A stretch of DNA of 64,000 nucleotides from Motacilla alba alba (GCF_015832195.1 NC_052016.1:85070547-85134546), one strand, 5' to 3'. Shown: positions 9,601 through 19,802, counted from the first letter of the stretch. The notes: generated by a model from the letters alone, not told the origin. Numbers and translations are program-made.

Positions 9601-12535
9601 CAGCAAGAACCCAAACTCAGCTGAGGCAAGTGCCAGGTGGGACTCTAGCTTTAGAGCACACAGAATTTGAGCCCTAAATGTAAACTTGTCACTCTTGATT
9701 TATCACATCCTCCTTGGGCTGAAAGAGGTGTCTCCAAAGGAAGACTATTCACATGTGTCCCAAAATTAGATAAAATTCACTTCAAGTTGCCCATTTCCTT
9801 CAGCTGAAGGCAGTAGGAGGTTTGGACAACTGCTCCCAGCTTGGACACAGGTGTTGGTGGGCTGGAGTTCACACAGAAGAAGGCCCTGTGCCCCATGCAC
9901 ACAGCATTCCCCTAAGCCGTGCCAATGGTCACGGGATGGAGAGTCACACACGGAAGTTTTGGTTCAGCACATGTGAAGCTGGTTACTGAAACAGTAACCC
10001 AGGCTGCATGATTTGGAATTGGGAATGGTCCGGGTGGAGAGGAGGGAATGTCTGTTCCTGAAGCAGAACAAGGCCTCTCCATGTATATCCTTGCATACAG
10101 AGGAAAAGAAAGACAAAGCAGTCCTGGCCCAGGAACTGGTGGGACCCATCTCCACCTGAATTTCACTAAACTTCACTAAAATCTTTTGACCACTTGGGGT
10201 TCTCACAAACCTCTCCAATGTTTTGCCATCACCCTACACAAGAAAATATTCTTTAGGAGGATGTTACATCCTGCTCTAGGAGGTCACAATCCAGCAAGGC
10301 TAGATTTTTGTTTCAAGCCACCACTGCTTCTGTGCCTGGTGGAGCTGTCCTGCACTCCCATGCTGGCACAGCAGCCACGGGTGGGTTTTTCAGTGGCTGC
10401 CCCCGAACTGGACCGGGTCTGCATGTCACAGCTGGAGCTGAGCATGGACAGGGGCCTGCAAGAAAAAGCTTCGGGGTCTTTCCCAGGTGACAGGCCTTCT
10501 GTTTTTCCATGATGCTACAGCAAAAAGAGACTACACAATTAATCCTTGCTAATATATGATGTGTACTTGTCCTTGTTTTGCACTGTTTTTTGCACTGCAC
10601 TGTCCTACTGTGCCCATAAACACGTCTACCAAAACCTTTTCTGTTGTTACCCTCATTGGTCAGGAAGCTCCTGATCCATCACCAAAAAGGTAACCTGAAG
10701 GTTATGTTTTATAATCCCTTCTGTAACCTCACCCTGCCCTAGGGATGCCCCCACCTGCTGCACAGCTTTGACTTTGCCTGCTGAGGAAAAGTCTGTGGAG
10801 TAAAACCTTGCAAGATAAGAAATACAAAGGTAGAGTTAGGGTTCCTGAGACACATGTCATAAGCAGTTGAAGGATTCAGGGTTGTGAGTAAATTAATGCT
10901 TAGCTAGAATTTAATAAGTTACTAAGCTGCTTTTGCACATTTGCCAGTAAGTCTTTATTGTATACATTTAATGTATGTTTATAGGATGATTTTTATTTTG
11001 GGCACTGCTAACATTGCCAAACCAATGTAACCCAAAGAGAATCAGCAGAATAACTTTTGGTGAGGGAAAACAATACTTACCGACTGGCGGGAAATTCTTC
11101 CTCCTGTGGAGCGAAAAAACCAAAATACAATTTAATAGGAATGAATAACATTCCCTTAAATCCAATGGAAGATTCAAAAAAGGTTCAACTCTAGATAAAG
11201 AATGAAATATAAACACAGTACTGGTCAGGGTGAGTAAATTTTCAGTTTATTAAAGGGAGACTTTTCATAGTTATTAGGCAAAACTCCACTCGACAGCCTT
11301 TGGTTTTTCAGAGTGTGCATAAACTCATACACTCCCAGGAGAAGCTCAAAAGGACTGACGAGGCAAAGCATCCCATGGCTGCTCACCACACATCGTTCAA
11401 GGGCTGGTAAACCAGCCACCCACAGATGATGAGTCCTGTAACAACTCACTCTTGGGGCTGTTACCTTAAAGGCAAGTCAAGATTAAAGAATAGGCTCCAG
11501 ATGCCCTGCCAGGGATGGAGGTCAAATCCTGAAAAGGGACTTGCAGAGGACTGAATATAAAGCCCCAACTGAGTGATCCACTTCAGCAGGCACTCCCATA
11601 ACCTGAACCCTTACCCAGGGAAGACCTGGAAGCACAGGGGGGTCCCACTGAGGGCAGCAAGAGCAGACAGCTGCTTGCAGCCCTGAAGTCACTTCCAGCT
11701 GCTCTTGGCAGGCCTTCTACCCCTGGCAGCACTCCAAGTAGAGCCCTGCAGGGCTTCCCCAGCTCAGGAGACAGGCTTGAAGGCTGAGCTTTCACTGTGT
11801 CAGATAAAGGCCCCATGCCCACATAGTGAATGTCCATAAACATTTTCCATAAAACACATGAGCAAGCTCATTAAGATAAGACCAAGTACAAGATGTGAAC
11901 TTTGAAATCCTTGCTTGTAAATCAAGTCTGGCCATAATACATCTCTATAAAAAAAGTATATTTGTGAAAATCATTATTTAGTCCACAGTTCACAACTGAT
12001 GAAAAACGCAAAATACTATAGTGTTTGACACAATATTAAATCAAGTCATTTTCAGAAATCACTGAAACAGATTATTCCAATTCTTTCCTTCACTGTTGTT
12101 GACAAGTACCCTGACAACAGAGACAGTAGTACTGCCAGGTGATTCAAGAATATATTTTCCTAGAGAGCAAGCAAGACTCTGAAAGTGCTAACACACCCAG
12201 TTCAAGGTGCATGTGGGTACATGAGTGTTGGAGTCCTTGATGCTGAGAATATTCAACTTTCTGTGCTTAAAGGCACAGACCCACAAGAGAACACTGCATT
12301 TGACCTGAGGCTTCCAAAATTGATTGATAGCACTGAGATGATTGGTGTGTAGTTGGCTAGAAGTGGGTAATATCACAGGGTGTAAAACCCAGAGTTCAAG
12401 ATTTTGGAATATAGAAAAAAATATGAAGCAAGATGGAGGTTTTAGGGTGGAGGCAGGTTGTTTGTCTTTACCTTCTTCTTCCTTCTTCTTCATGGGTTTG
12501 GGTGATGTATTGTAATTGGACAGAAAAGTCTGCAT
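573..12535 (-). CDS. Atypical oligopeptide transporter, SLC15A1 (PEPT1)-like, 5' part (10 coding exons)
   Basis: The family imports di- and tripeptides with protons across the plasma membrane (POT/PTR2, MFS fold). Joining 12472-12535, 11091-11113, 8211-8295, 7986-8127, 5170-5289, 4914-5013, 4568-4658, 2669-2752, 1500-1582 and 573-659 gives 879 nt, 293 codons, no stop, with matching phases at every junction. The product covers about TM1-TM6 and aligns to human PEPT1 (about 708 aa) with no gaps at offset +23. Conserved: H80 (human H57), GTGGIKP with K163 (K140), FGGDQF, Y190 (Y167), the [17 protein letters not shown] segment and EHWLDWA. Altered: human E23, R27, G32, R34 and N171 are D46, Q50, V55, A57 and A194. 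Human numbering is from memory. DOCK9 lies upstream on the same strand, as in other vertebrates. I read it as a divergent paralogue of SLC15A1 rather than its plain orthologue, so no symbol is given. The remainder lies left of position 1. Confidence 0.88.
660..1499. other. SLC15A1-like intron
   Basis: Unique-looking intron between exons J and I. I recognise no repeat or coding signal in it. Confidence 0.6.
1500..1582 (-). CDS. SLC15A1-like coding exon I (end of TM6)
   Basis: Acceptor CACATTGTAG and donor GGA|GTAAGT; 83 nt. Encodes [20 protein letters not shown] then LEVSKCVG, the end of TM6 and the start of the long cytosolic loop of PEPT1. Confidence 0.95.
1583..2668. other. SLC15A1-like intron with a GC-richer patch
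   Basis: Intron between exons I and H. The stretch 1850-2140 is clearly richer in G and C than its surroundings but has no open frame or repeat that I can name. The rest is ordinary AT-rich intron. Confidence 0.5.
2669..2752 (-). CDS. SLC15A1-like coding exon H (TM5-TM6 region)
   Basis: Acceptor TTTACTTTAG and donor TTGG|GTAGGT; 84 nt. Encodes [20 protein letters not shown] then ALMAVAL, close to PEPT1. Enters with two bases completing a valine codon and leaves with one base of a valine codon. Confidence 0.95.
2922..3315 (-). mobile_element. CR1 LINE, 3'-end fragment
   Basis: The plus strand reads TCACAGAACGGTTCAGGTTG and continues through the familiar CR1 stretches on first-person 'sudden-onset' landmarks: GGAGACTCCACAACCT, CCTGATGTTCAGAGGAAACC, TTGTGCCCATTGCCTCTTGA, and a terminal CTTCTCTTCTCCAGGC. 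That order is the reverse complement of the CR1 3' end, so the element lies on the minus strand. ATTTACGT at 2914-2921 and ATTTACAT at 3316-3323 may be a degraded target duplication. It lies in the intron between exons G and H. Confidence 0.9.
3316..4567. other. SLC15A1-like intron
   Basis: Remainder of the intron between exons H and G, after the CR1 fragment. Nothing further is recognised. Confidence 0.5.
4568..4658 (-). CDS. SLC15A1-like coding exon G (TM5, lost PTR2 signature 2)
   Basis: Acceptor TACTGTAG and donor ATGG|GTAAGG; 91 nt. It begins [24 protein letters not shown]1 has FFSIFYLAINAGSLLSTII here. Y190 (human Y167) is kept, but the asparagine of the I-N-x-G signature is A194 and the glycine is A196. 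The exon is in frame on both sides, so the change is not a sequencing frameshift. Confidence 0.9.
4914..5013 (-). CDS. SLC15A1-like coding exon F (TM4, GTGGIKP)
   Basis: Acceptor CATTCCAG and donor CAG|GTAACA; 100 nt. Encodes [20 protein letters not shown] and [13 protein letters not shown]163 aligns with human K140, one of the substrate-site residues. The segment is as conserved as in orthodox PEPT1. Confidence 0.95.
5170..5289 (-). CDS. SLC15A1-like coding exon E (TM3 and following loop)
   Basis: Acceptor TGATAACAG and donor CAT|GTGAGT; 120 nt. It encodes [20 protein letters not shown] and then a polar loop beginning [14 protein letters not shown], matching PEPT1 TM3 and its loop closely. 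It enters completing the K codon of exon D and leaves with two bases of an isoleucine codon. Confidence 0.95.
5290..7985. other. SLC15A1-like intron
   Basis: A 2.7-kb intron between exons E and D. I scanned both strands for transporter exons and repeats and recognise none. The open frames of up to about 110 codons have no homology that I know. Confidence 0.55.
7986..8127 (-). CDS. SLC15A1-like coding exon D (TM2, PTR2 signature 1)
   Basis: Acceptor TTCCTACAG and donor CAA|GTGAGT. The encoded [20 protein letters not shown] followed by DSWLGKF is nearly identical to PEPT1 and gives the first PTR2 signature. H80 matches the histidine (human H57) essential for proton coupling. This is the clearest family evidence in the gene. 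Confidence 0.95.
8211..8295 (-). CDS. SLC15A1-like coding exon C (TM1, altered proton-coupling motif)
   Basis: Acceptor TGCCTCCAG and donor GCAG|GTATGT bound 85 nt. It encodes residues 30-57 and the first base of codon 58, including [20 protein letters not shown]. In canonical PEPT1 this exon carries the family motif ExxERFxYYG. Here the aligned residues are D46, E49, Q50, F53, F54 and V55, so the arginine and the glycine are absent. There is no frameshift or stop. Confidence 0.85.
8296..11090. other. SLC15A1-like intron
   Basis: A 2.8-kb intron between exons C and B. I looked specifically for a canonical version of the TM1 exon (an ERFSYYG-type reading) as a possible alternative exon and found none. 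No repeat recognised. Confidence 0.5.
11091..11113 (-). CDS. SLC15A1-like coding exon B (23-nt small exon)
   Basis: On the minus strand CTCCACAG precedes 23 nt, followed by GTAAGTATTG. It contributes residues 22-29 (GGRISRQS). It joins exon A in phase 1 and exon C in phase 0 with no stop. Together exons A and B make an N-terminus about 23 residues longer than human PEPT1. No homologue of this stretch is recognised. Confidence 0.5.
11114..12471. other. SLC15A1-like intron
   Basis: Intron between exons B and A. Nothing recognised. Confidence 0.5.
12472..12535 (-). CDS. SLC15A1-like coding exon A (candidate start)
   Basis: The first candidate ATG is at 12535-12533, with G at -3. It encodes [20 protein letters not shown] and one more residue before a donor reading GAAG|GTAAAG. 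A second in-frame ATG (residue 15) could also start the protein. The phase (1 base left over) fits exon B. An upstream acceptor within about 20 nt is possible, so this exon may carry 5' UTR. There is no homology support for the residues themselves; the call rests on frame, donor and position. Confidence 0.5.
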
Positions 12536-14839
12536 TGCAGGCTTCGAGAGATCAGTTATTGGGTTAAAAAGGAAAATAATCTAGGTGTCCTTTCTTAATT
12601 GGATAATTTAGTCTGAAAAGACCTTGTAACGAGATTCTTAGCTATTTTGTGCCTTGCTGATGAAAGGCTGCAGAAATCGTGGTTGTGAGACTGTTAAGAA
12701 ATAATAAATAATTATTATTTAGAAATAATAATCAGTGTTAATTATAAGAAATAATAAATACCTGAGTTCGAACATGAAACTACCGTCTCCAGTGCCTTCA
12801 AGCCAGACCCAGAGAAACGGATACAAGAGTCACTGAAATTATTGGCAATGTCCCTTCCACAACCCACCAAAGATACACTGAAAGATACCAAGGTGTCAGC
12901 AATAGCCCATCTGTATATCAGCTCCTTGGCTATTTCCACTTGTTGGCCTTTCCAGCATGTGTGCATCACACTGCCAGTTTTTTATAACATGCACAGAGAA
13001 AAACAGTGTGGGCAGCTCACTTCTGTCTCTTAGCTAAGCCGTGGGCAAAAAATATTTAGGATAGGGTTGTTTGTCGGGTCTGAGGTTTTTTTCTGCTTTC
13101 CTGATGGCAAAAGTACCACCTCAGCAAGAAACCTTACCCAGAGGACATCACAGAGGCAATTTTTTTCCAGACAACATCATCTGACTTCAATGTGTAAGAG
13201 ACACAATTCTTTCTAAACATTTTGACTTCACCCCTCTATTCTCATTTGGAAGAGAGGGTTGGGGAAACTCCAGAGAGCATTAAAGCCAACCTTTCAACAC
13301 AGGCACCTAAGCTGAGGACTCCACCGTCAGGCAGCTTCAGGGTCTGGCCTACAAAGCACAGAGCACCCCCCATCTTGCATGGCAAATCTGAAGTTTGTTA
13401 GTGGCATGTTGGAGCACTCCCTCTTTGGGGCAACCTTCAGCCTCTTTTCTTCTTGCCCCACAAAACTGCTCATTTTCATAAGACCAAAATACCAAAGAGA
13501 TCCACATTTTTCAATACAAAGGTCTAAACATTGGTGTGCTTTGTATCCCCTTATGACATTTAATAGTTTTAAGACATGTAAAGTCAACAACCACTCAGTT
13601 CTTGGCTTCAGCACCACATCTAAAAAATGATCACTGTGTCACTCTCTCCATCCCAACCTTGCAGGCCAGGTGGGGCAGCCTTACAGCTACAGCCCCCTCC
13701 CACCAGGGTGGTTCCTTCCCTGCAGTCACAGAGATGCAGTGGATGCTGCAGCTCTTGCAGCTCACACTCCGTGACACAAGATGGGAGCACACTGCCTCGC
13801 TCTGTGCAGCCAGCACAGCATCTGTGCCTGGATGAAATGCTTCCTGTCCGTGGCCACAATCAATCTGTACACACCCATACTGTCACCTAGGATGTTTCTG
13901 CCTCCAGAGCAAGCCTACAGTCCTGACACCTGACTTGGGGCACAGACAAGCCTATTGCCTCTGCTCCCTGGAGCAGCCCTACAGCACCTTCACAAGGATG
14001 CTGCTACCACCAGGACATCTCCCTCCAGGACTCCCTGCTTCACACCTTGCTACTCCAGAAAAACACCCACACAGAAACTACCCAAGCAAATCCATAAAGC
14101 AACAAGCCTGATAGTAAATGGGCAGACACAGCTGCACCCCAATTCTTTCTCTTCAAAGTACTAGCTCCATTTTTCTGGCGGTCTGCCCAAGCCAGCAAGA
14201 CCCCTGGCAGCACCACTGACATGTCCTGCCTGCTCATCACTATGGTTGCTTGTCCCCAGAACACAGATTTGCTTGCTCAAGATCCAATGGCACTTTCTTG
14301 GGTTCATTTATTGGGGAGAGTGGAGGGTGGGAGTATCAGGTTCCTTCCCTGTGTGAGACAAGGTTTCTCCAGCCCAGGAACCGCTTGCTGTGAGAGACAC
14401 CAATGTACTCAGACACTGCAGGACCAACGGTCCAACAAAAGGCAATGGAGACATACACCACAAAAAAATTAGGTTTGTACCTCTACTACTCACTGTTCCA
14501 GTTTAGACAGGAAAAAAATCTTTAGAATTAATTAGATAGATGGGTTCTGTCCTTGTCTGATATCTTCCAGATGTATCTTCTACATGTATCTATGTATTTA
14601 AAAAACACTAGGTCTACCCAAGGCAAATACTCCCAATGAAAAAGCATTAGATAACACCTGCAAGGAACACCACATTTAACTTGTGCTCAGATCTCAAGCT
14701 CCACATGCCTTAGAAGTGTAGTGTAGGATAAACCTTACTGGCCGGGGCTCAGCCCTCAGAGCTTACAGAGACCGAGGCACCATCTCTCGGCTCTCACTCG
14801 GCTTTCAAGACAGAGTTGTATAAACCAGGATACAGCGTT
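12536..14839. other. 5' intron or leader region of the SLC15A1-like gene
   Basis: Lies between the first coding exon and the CpG island. The part 13620-14470 is GC-richer with several overlapping short open frames on both strands, typical of compositional bias. I see no supported exon or repeat. Confidence 0.45.
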
Positions 14840-15560
14840 TGCAGAGGGAGAGCTGCCCCGGAGGAAGAGGGAGAGACCCAAGAGTAGCCGGGGACTTCCC
14901 CAGACCGACACCGGGCAGCAGAACCAGCCCTGGGCGGGCGAGACCCTTGGCCACGCTGTCAGCTCGCAGCCCGGCACGGTCACCCGGCTCGGAGGGAAGC
15001 GGCTGGAGGGATGCTCATCCCGGGCCGGCATCCCTCCCGCGGGCCGGGCACCGCCACCCCGCCAGCCGCTCCGGCTGCCCCATCCCGCACCGCCACACCT
15101 ACCCATGTCGCCGGCGCGGTCCCGCCGGAGCGCTCGGGGCCGAAAGGCAGCAGGAAGGCAGGGAAAGAGGGAAGGAAGCTGCCGGGGGCGGCCGGGCTTT
15201 AAGGGCGGCGGCGGGGCCCCGCCTGGCCCCGGGTGCTGCGGGGCGGCGCCGCGCAGGTGTCGGGGCGGGGAGCGGCGCGCTCTGGCCCGGGAGCCGGCCC
15301 GGGGCTCACCTGCCCTTCAGCCGCCGCCACGGCCCCGCGCCCGAGCGCAGCGCTCCGGGCAGCCCCAGCGCTCCTCCCTGCCGCCCGCTCCCCGTACGCC
15401 TGCCAAACGAGGGCTCCCACCCGCTGCTCGGGGCTGCTCGCTTCGCTCTCCGGCCGCCAGCAAGCACCGAGACAGCGCCGGCAGCTGAACCGAGCGCCCC
15501 GCAGCGCTGCCAGCTCCACGTTGTCCCTTCGATGTCAACGCCGCGAGGGGAAACTTAGTA
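14840..15560. promoter_or_regulatory. CpG island, likely promoter of the SLC15A1-like gene
   Basis: About 700 bp very rich in CpG, unlike anything else in the window. GC boxes (GGGCGG) are at 14932-14937, 15203-15208, 15241-15246 and 15263-15268. On the minus strand two good donors could end a noncoding first exon: AG|GTGAGC after 15310 and TGG|GTAGGT after 15103. Plus-strand donors (for example AA|GTAAGT near 15566) leave a bidirectional promoter open. The long open frames here are a side effect of base composition. Confidence 0.7.
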
Positions 15561-15699
15561 AGCAAGTAAGTGAAATACACGCTGTGTGGAGAGCAGCCTT
15601 CTGCCTCGTTCCCTCCTCTCGAGACAAGGAAACTGATCTCCTGGACTACTGCTAGCACCGCTTTCTAATGATCTCTGACCTGGGGCTCCTGTGGACAGA

Positions 15700-15880
15700 T
15701 GCTTCTGAGAAGCTGCCCAGAGAAGATGTGGATGCATCCCTGGAAGTGTTCAAGGCCAGGCTGAATGGGGCTTGGAGCAACCTGGTCCAGTGGAAGGTGT
15801 CCCTGCCCAAAGCAGGATATTGGAACTGGAAGAACTTTAAGTTCTTCCAACCCATCCTGTGAGTCTATGTTTCTGTGACC
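15700..15880 (+). mobile_element. CR1 LINE, 3'-end fragment
   Basis: The plus strand carries TGTTCAAGGCCAGGCTGAAT, GAGCAACCTGGTCCAGTGGA and AGGTGTCCCTGCCCAAAGCA in the order of the CR1 terminal region, ending near TTCTTCCAACCCATCCTGTG. It lies just upstream of the CpG island relative to the minus-strand gene. Confidence 0.85.
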
Positions 15881-16089
15881 CACTTTGTTCATCTCTTGGT
15901 CAGTCCACAGCAGATGTCTGTCCCGTGTGCCATTTCTGCCACAAGCCATAGGGAAAGCTGGGAGAATGCACATCAATACAGCATGCTGCACGTTTCATGC
16001 ACGCACCACAGCATGAGCCATGTACATGGAATAAAAGGATGAGAAGTTTAGCATGAGCAGGAGAGCCGGAGTGCAAGGCTGGCAAGAAG

Positions 16090-16094
16090 AATAG
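16090..16094. repeat. Target-site duplication, left copy (AATAG)
   Basis: The five bases AATAG directly precede the LTR and are repeated directly after it at 17512-17516. Confidence 0.75.
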
Positions 16095-17511
16095 TGTCAT
16101 GGTTTGGCGCTGGCCCAATGCCAGTGCCCCCATGAAAACATATTCTCCCTGGTATCGGCTGTGAGATGCGATCAGAAACAGAGCAAAGCAGGCCTCCACT
16201 TGTGAATAAAGGGGAAAAAAAACTGTATTATTATATAACTACAATAAAATGAACACACAGAGCAAAATGGAAACCTTTTAAAATGTTTCTCCTCCCCCCA
16301 CTCAATTTCCCACATCATAAAACAAAACCTTAGATTTTTACCAGTCCATCACCCTTCAAATAATCAACTCAGTCCATCTCCACCCTTCCGACAATCACCC
16401 CTCATTTCATCAAGGAGAGAGGAGTCTCTCTTGCACCACAGGCAATTTCCCCTGGAAACACAGCCGAGTCTAGCTGTGTTTCCCCGTCACTCAGCAACCA
16501 CCTTCGTGAGTTCTTCCTTCCATGTTCAGTGCTCTCACCACTGCACATGGACCAGAGCTGCTTTTAGGGTTTCCCCTTTTCAAGGATGCTTCGCCCAGTT
16601 CCAGGAGAAAACGACAGTCTCTCATCTTTTCGGGACACTAGTCCCCCCCAATATTTCACCCCCTGGGGCCGAGGGGTCTCGAGAGCACCATCACCTCATC
16701 ACCTGTCGTCTCCGCTCACATCGCTCCCTTGGCACCAAGCCATCGCCTCCCCCCAAAATGCAGTCTCTGTATTACAGGAAAGGTTCTGTCCATGGCCATA
16801 CAAGAAAAGTCCAGCCAAAAGCCACTCCATCATCTCCTCCCACTAGAATTCTTCTCTACTTCTCTCGGTCCTTCTTCACCTTCACAGCTTTCATCACACT
16901 TGCGTATTTCCTCTTACTTTATCCCTGGCTCCCTTCTCCTTCAACTCCCGGAGGATCAGCATTTGCAAGGTTTCCATCATCCCACAGTAGGGTTAAAATC
17001 ACAGTCTCTACTCATCCAGAACTCCCACGCTGGCTCTGCCGGGCACTCGTCTCACCGCCCCCTCCCTTCTCCTTCTCGGCCAGGCCAGTGCTATCAAATT
17101 TCAAGGTAGCACTGGCACCTCTCTCTCTCTCTCTCTCTCTCCCTCCTGGAAAAGGGGGGCTGCCTGATGCCTCTCAGAGTTCTTCCACCCTTCCATCTTT
17201 GTGGGGAACTCACTCCTATCCTACAGGGGCCTTCACCTCCCGTCTCTGCCCAAGGCTCCGGCCTACCTCCCTCCGGCCTCGTGGCTTCTCCTCCCCCGCC
17301 CAGCCTGCAGCTGGGCAGGGGAGGTCTGACCTCTCCATCCACCGGAACCAAGAGAGCGTTCCCCTGGGAGTTCCTTGCTTTTAACCCCTGTGTTCTCAGA
17401 GGCGTATCCATATCCTCAATGGCCAAACCAGGTGCCAATATTCACATCTGAGCACCTATTGGTTTGACCACCACCACCTCCCAAAAACTCACTTCCTCTC
17501 AAACCACGACA
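16095..17511 (-). mobile_element. Solo LTR of an endogenous retrovirus, 1417 bp
   Basis: The element starts TGTCATGGTTT and ends AAACCACGACA, giving near-perfect 11-base inverted ends of the TG...CA type. It is flanked by identical 5-bp duplications, AATAG. No gag, pol or env reading is present inside, so it is a solo LTR. The end resembles songbird LTRs that I remember. Orientation is uncertain; I lean to minus because GTATTA at about 16219 looks like a worn TTTATT, the reverse of a polyadenylation signal. A CT tract is at 17119-17142. Confidence 0.8.
17119..17142. repeat. (CT)n simple repeat inside the LTR
   Basis: About twelve uninterrupted CT units within the LTR. Confidence 0.9.
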
Positions 17512-17516
17512 AATAG
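17512..17516. repeat. Target-site duplication, right copy (AATAG)
   Basis: The right-hand match to AATAG at 16090-16094. Confidence 0.75.
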
Positions 17517-18880
17517 CTAGGGGAAGCTACATCTTACTAAGGCTTGAATGGACTCAGGATGCAGAAACAGTAAAACACTAGCAGACATTACCAAAATGAA
17601 AAATGTTCTGAAAGAAGAAGAAGCTCCTTCTTTGAGGCTTGAAGATACAGTGGTACGCTCTAGTTGATGCAACCAATCCAATGGCATTTTCTATGGCATG
17701 CACTTAATAATTACCTGGCTGCTGAGCAGGTTCATTTTGTCTTGGGTACAAATCAAACAAGCATTGCAATGCATTGCAATTTGGAATACCTACAGTCAGC
17801 ACTTCAACTGCTAAAGGCTGCTCTGATTTGTGATACAGAGCTACAGCTGATCCTGGATTTCTTGAATTGTATCTAGATGGGCGTAATCTACTCCAAGGAG
17901 CTCTAACCTCTTAGCAGTTACCTGTACCCTTGACTGTAAAAATTAGTGAATAAATTCTTAAGATAAAACATGAGTAGGTGGTTATAGCTATATTTATAGC
18001 AAGTTCTCCAGTAAGAAACATAAATCTTGCTGTATAAGCTCCACTGACACAGCTGATGCTAGTCATGTATCACTTCTCAGTGGGATCTACATATATGGCC
18101 ACACAGCACAGGCAGTGTTGTGTTTCTCTATTATGGTTACTCCAGCAAAACAAGCAATCTCTAATGCAGCAAAGAATGCTGAAACCTCCAATGGCTCATT
18201 CATCTACAGAAATAATTGAGATGTGACCACCATTTTCTGCTAAAGTATGGAATTAAAGATATCATTTCTTTCCTGAACCATGGGAAACTTCCCATTGCAT
18301 GACCAGTGATGGTAAAAGGTTTGTTCCCAGGCACATCTTATATAGACCCACGCATTTAGTGAAAACAAAGAGTAGGCCTTTGATGTTTCTTCCTAGAGAG
18401 CAACATACAACTGGAATTCAGATGATAAGGAAAAACATCCGTTTTCTCAAAAATTTGGGATAAGTATGGTAGTTTGATCACCCTGGCTTTCACTCAGCTT
18501 ATCTTTCAATGTTTAAAGTCTCCATTAAATTATTCACCCTGATGAGTACACATTTTAATTGGTCCCACAGAGAGAGATAAAATTGCTTCACAGCTGTTTC
18601 TGAGGTGGATTGGCTTCTGTTGTCCTTTAGTAAGGTCGATCACTGTGGAGCTATTTTATGGTTGTACTTGTTGGAGGGACAGAATTTGTTTTCAGAGGAT
18701 TCAAGTTTGCCAGTGAGGCTCCTTTTCCAGGAGAATTCAGAGTATAGCAGGGCTGTTAAATACTCAGCAAACAAAAATGCAGAAAAGCATCTCTGCTTTT
18801 TTCTACAAAACCCTGACCTCAAGCATATTTTCAAGGTGCATAGAAAAGTCAGGCAACAAAACTTTGAATAATTAAGCATG
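17517..18880. other. Intergenic, nothing firm recognised
   Basis: AT-rich, with short open frames up to 88 codons on the plus strand. No exon of either flanking gene. Worn-out retroviral sequence is possible here but I could not support it. Confidence 0.4.
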
Positions 18881-18881
18881 T

Positions 18882-19802
18882 TTACCTATGAGGGAAGCTC
18901 TCAGAAGCCTTGCTGAAGTCAAGGTAGACAACATCCATTGCTGTCCCCTCAAACACCCACATCATCATGCTATCAAAGGCAATCAGGTTGATCAAGCAAA
19001 ATTTCCCCTTGGTGAATCCACGGTCACTATTCCTGATACGCTTCTTTCCCTCCATATGCTCAGAGATGACAACCAGGATGAGCCATTCCATCACCTTTTT
19101 GGTGACTGAGGTGAAGCTGTGACTGCCTTGTAGTTATCAGGGCCTTCCTTCTTTTCCATTTCCAAGACTGAATTGACATTGACCTTCTTCCAGTCCTCAG
19201 GAACTTCTCCTGCTCTCCAGGACATTTCAGTGAAGGAGTAGCTTAGCAGTAACATCTGCCAGCTCCCTCAGCACTCATGGGTGCATCCTACTGGGGCTCA
19301 TGGATTTGTGGGTGTCAAGTTTGCCTACTTGATCTCTAATCCAGCTCTCTATGACCAAGAGAAAGTTCTCCTGTCTCCATATTTTCTTTCTTGGCTTCAC
19401 AGTCTGGGATTCCTCGGGGCAGGCTTTAGCAGTAGGAACTGAAAGAAGGCATTCAGTAACTCCTTCTCTGTGTCTTTCATCACCAGGGCATCCACCTAAC
19501 CCAGCAGCTGGCCCATATTTTACCTAGTGTTCCTTTTCCTACTGATGTACTTGAAGAAGCCCTTCTTGTCTTTGATTACGTTAGGGTCGTAGTCCTTCTT
19601 ATCTCATCCCTTCATACTCTGACATTCCCATATTCCTGCCTTTTTACACATTCTATAAACTTCCTTATTTGTTTGAATTTTGCCAGAAGCTCCTTGCTCA
19701 TCCATGCATTTTTCCTCCCCCATTTTCTTGATTTCTTACTCAAAGGGATGCACAAGTCTTGAGCTTGGAGGATGTGATGCTATATAACAGAGGGGTTTTC
19801 AG
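18882..19802 (-). mobile_element. CR1 LINE ORF2 (reverse transcriptase part), degenerate
   Basis: Read on the minus strand, 19094-18882 encodes a piece with GFTKGKFCLINLIAF and MDVVYLDFSKA, the fingers/palm start of CR1 reverse transcriptase. Upstream, around 19710-19640, AWMSKELLAKFKQIRKF matches the linker before the RT. Frameshifts and stops break the frame. It continues at 20296-20640 beyond a nested LTR. Confidence 0.85.

Noticed and set aside
14839..15558. A 239-codon plus-strand open frame, with several overlapping 60-140 codon frames on both strands
   Set aside because: They lie wholly in the CpG island, are Arg/Pro/Gly/Ala-rich and occur in many frames at once, as expected from GC-rich sequence without stops. 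No domain is recognised.
16431..17384. A 317-codon plus-strand open frame
   Set aside because: It lies inside the solo LTR, has low-complexity Ser/Pro/Leu content and crosses the CT repeat. LTRs of this family do not encode such a protein as far as I know.
17517..18600. Hints of retroviral sequence downstream of the LTR
   Set aside because: Several minus-strand readings looked faintly retroviral, but stops are frequent and no motif held up.
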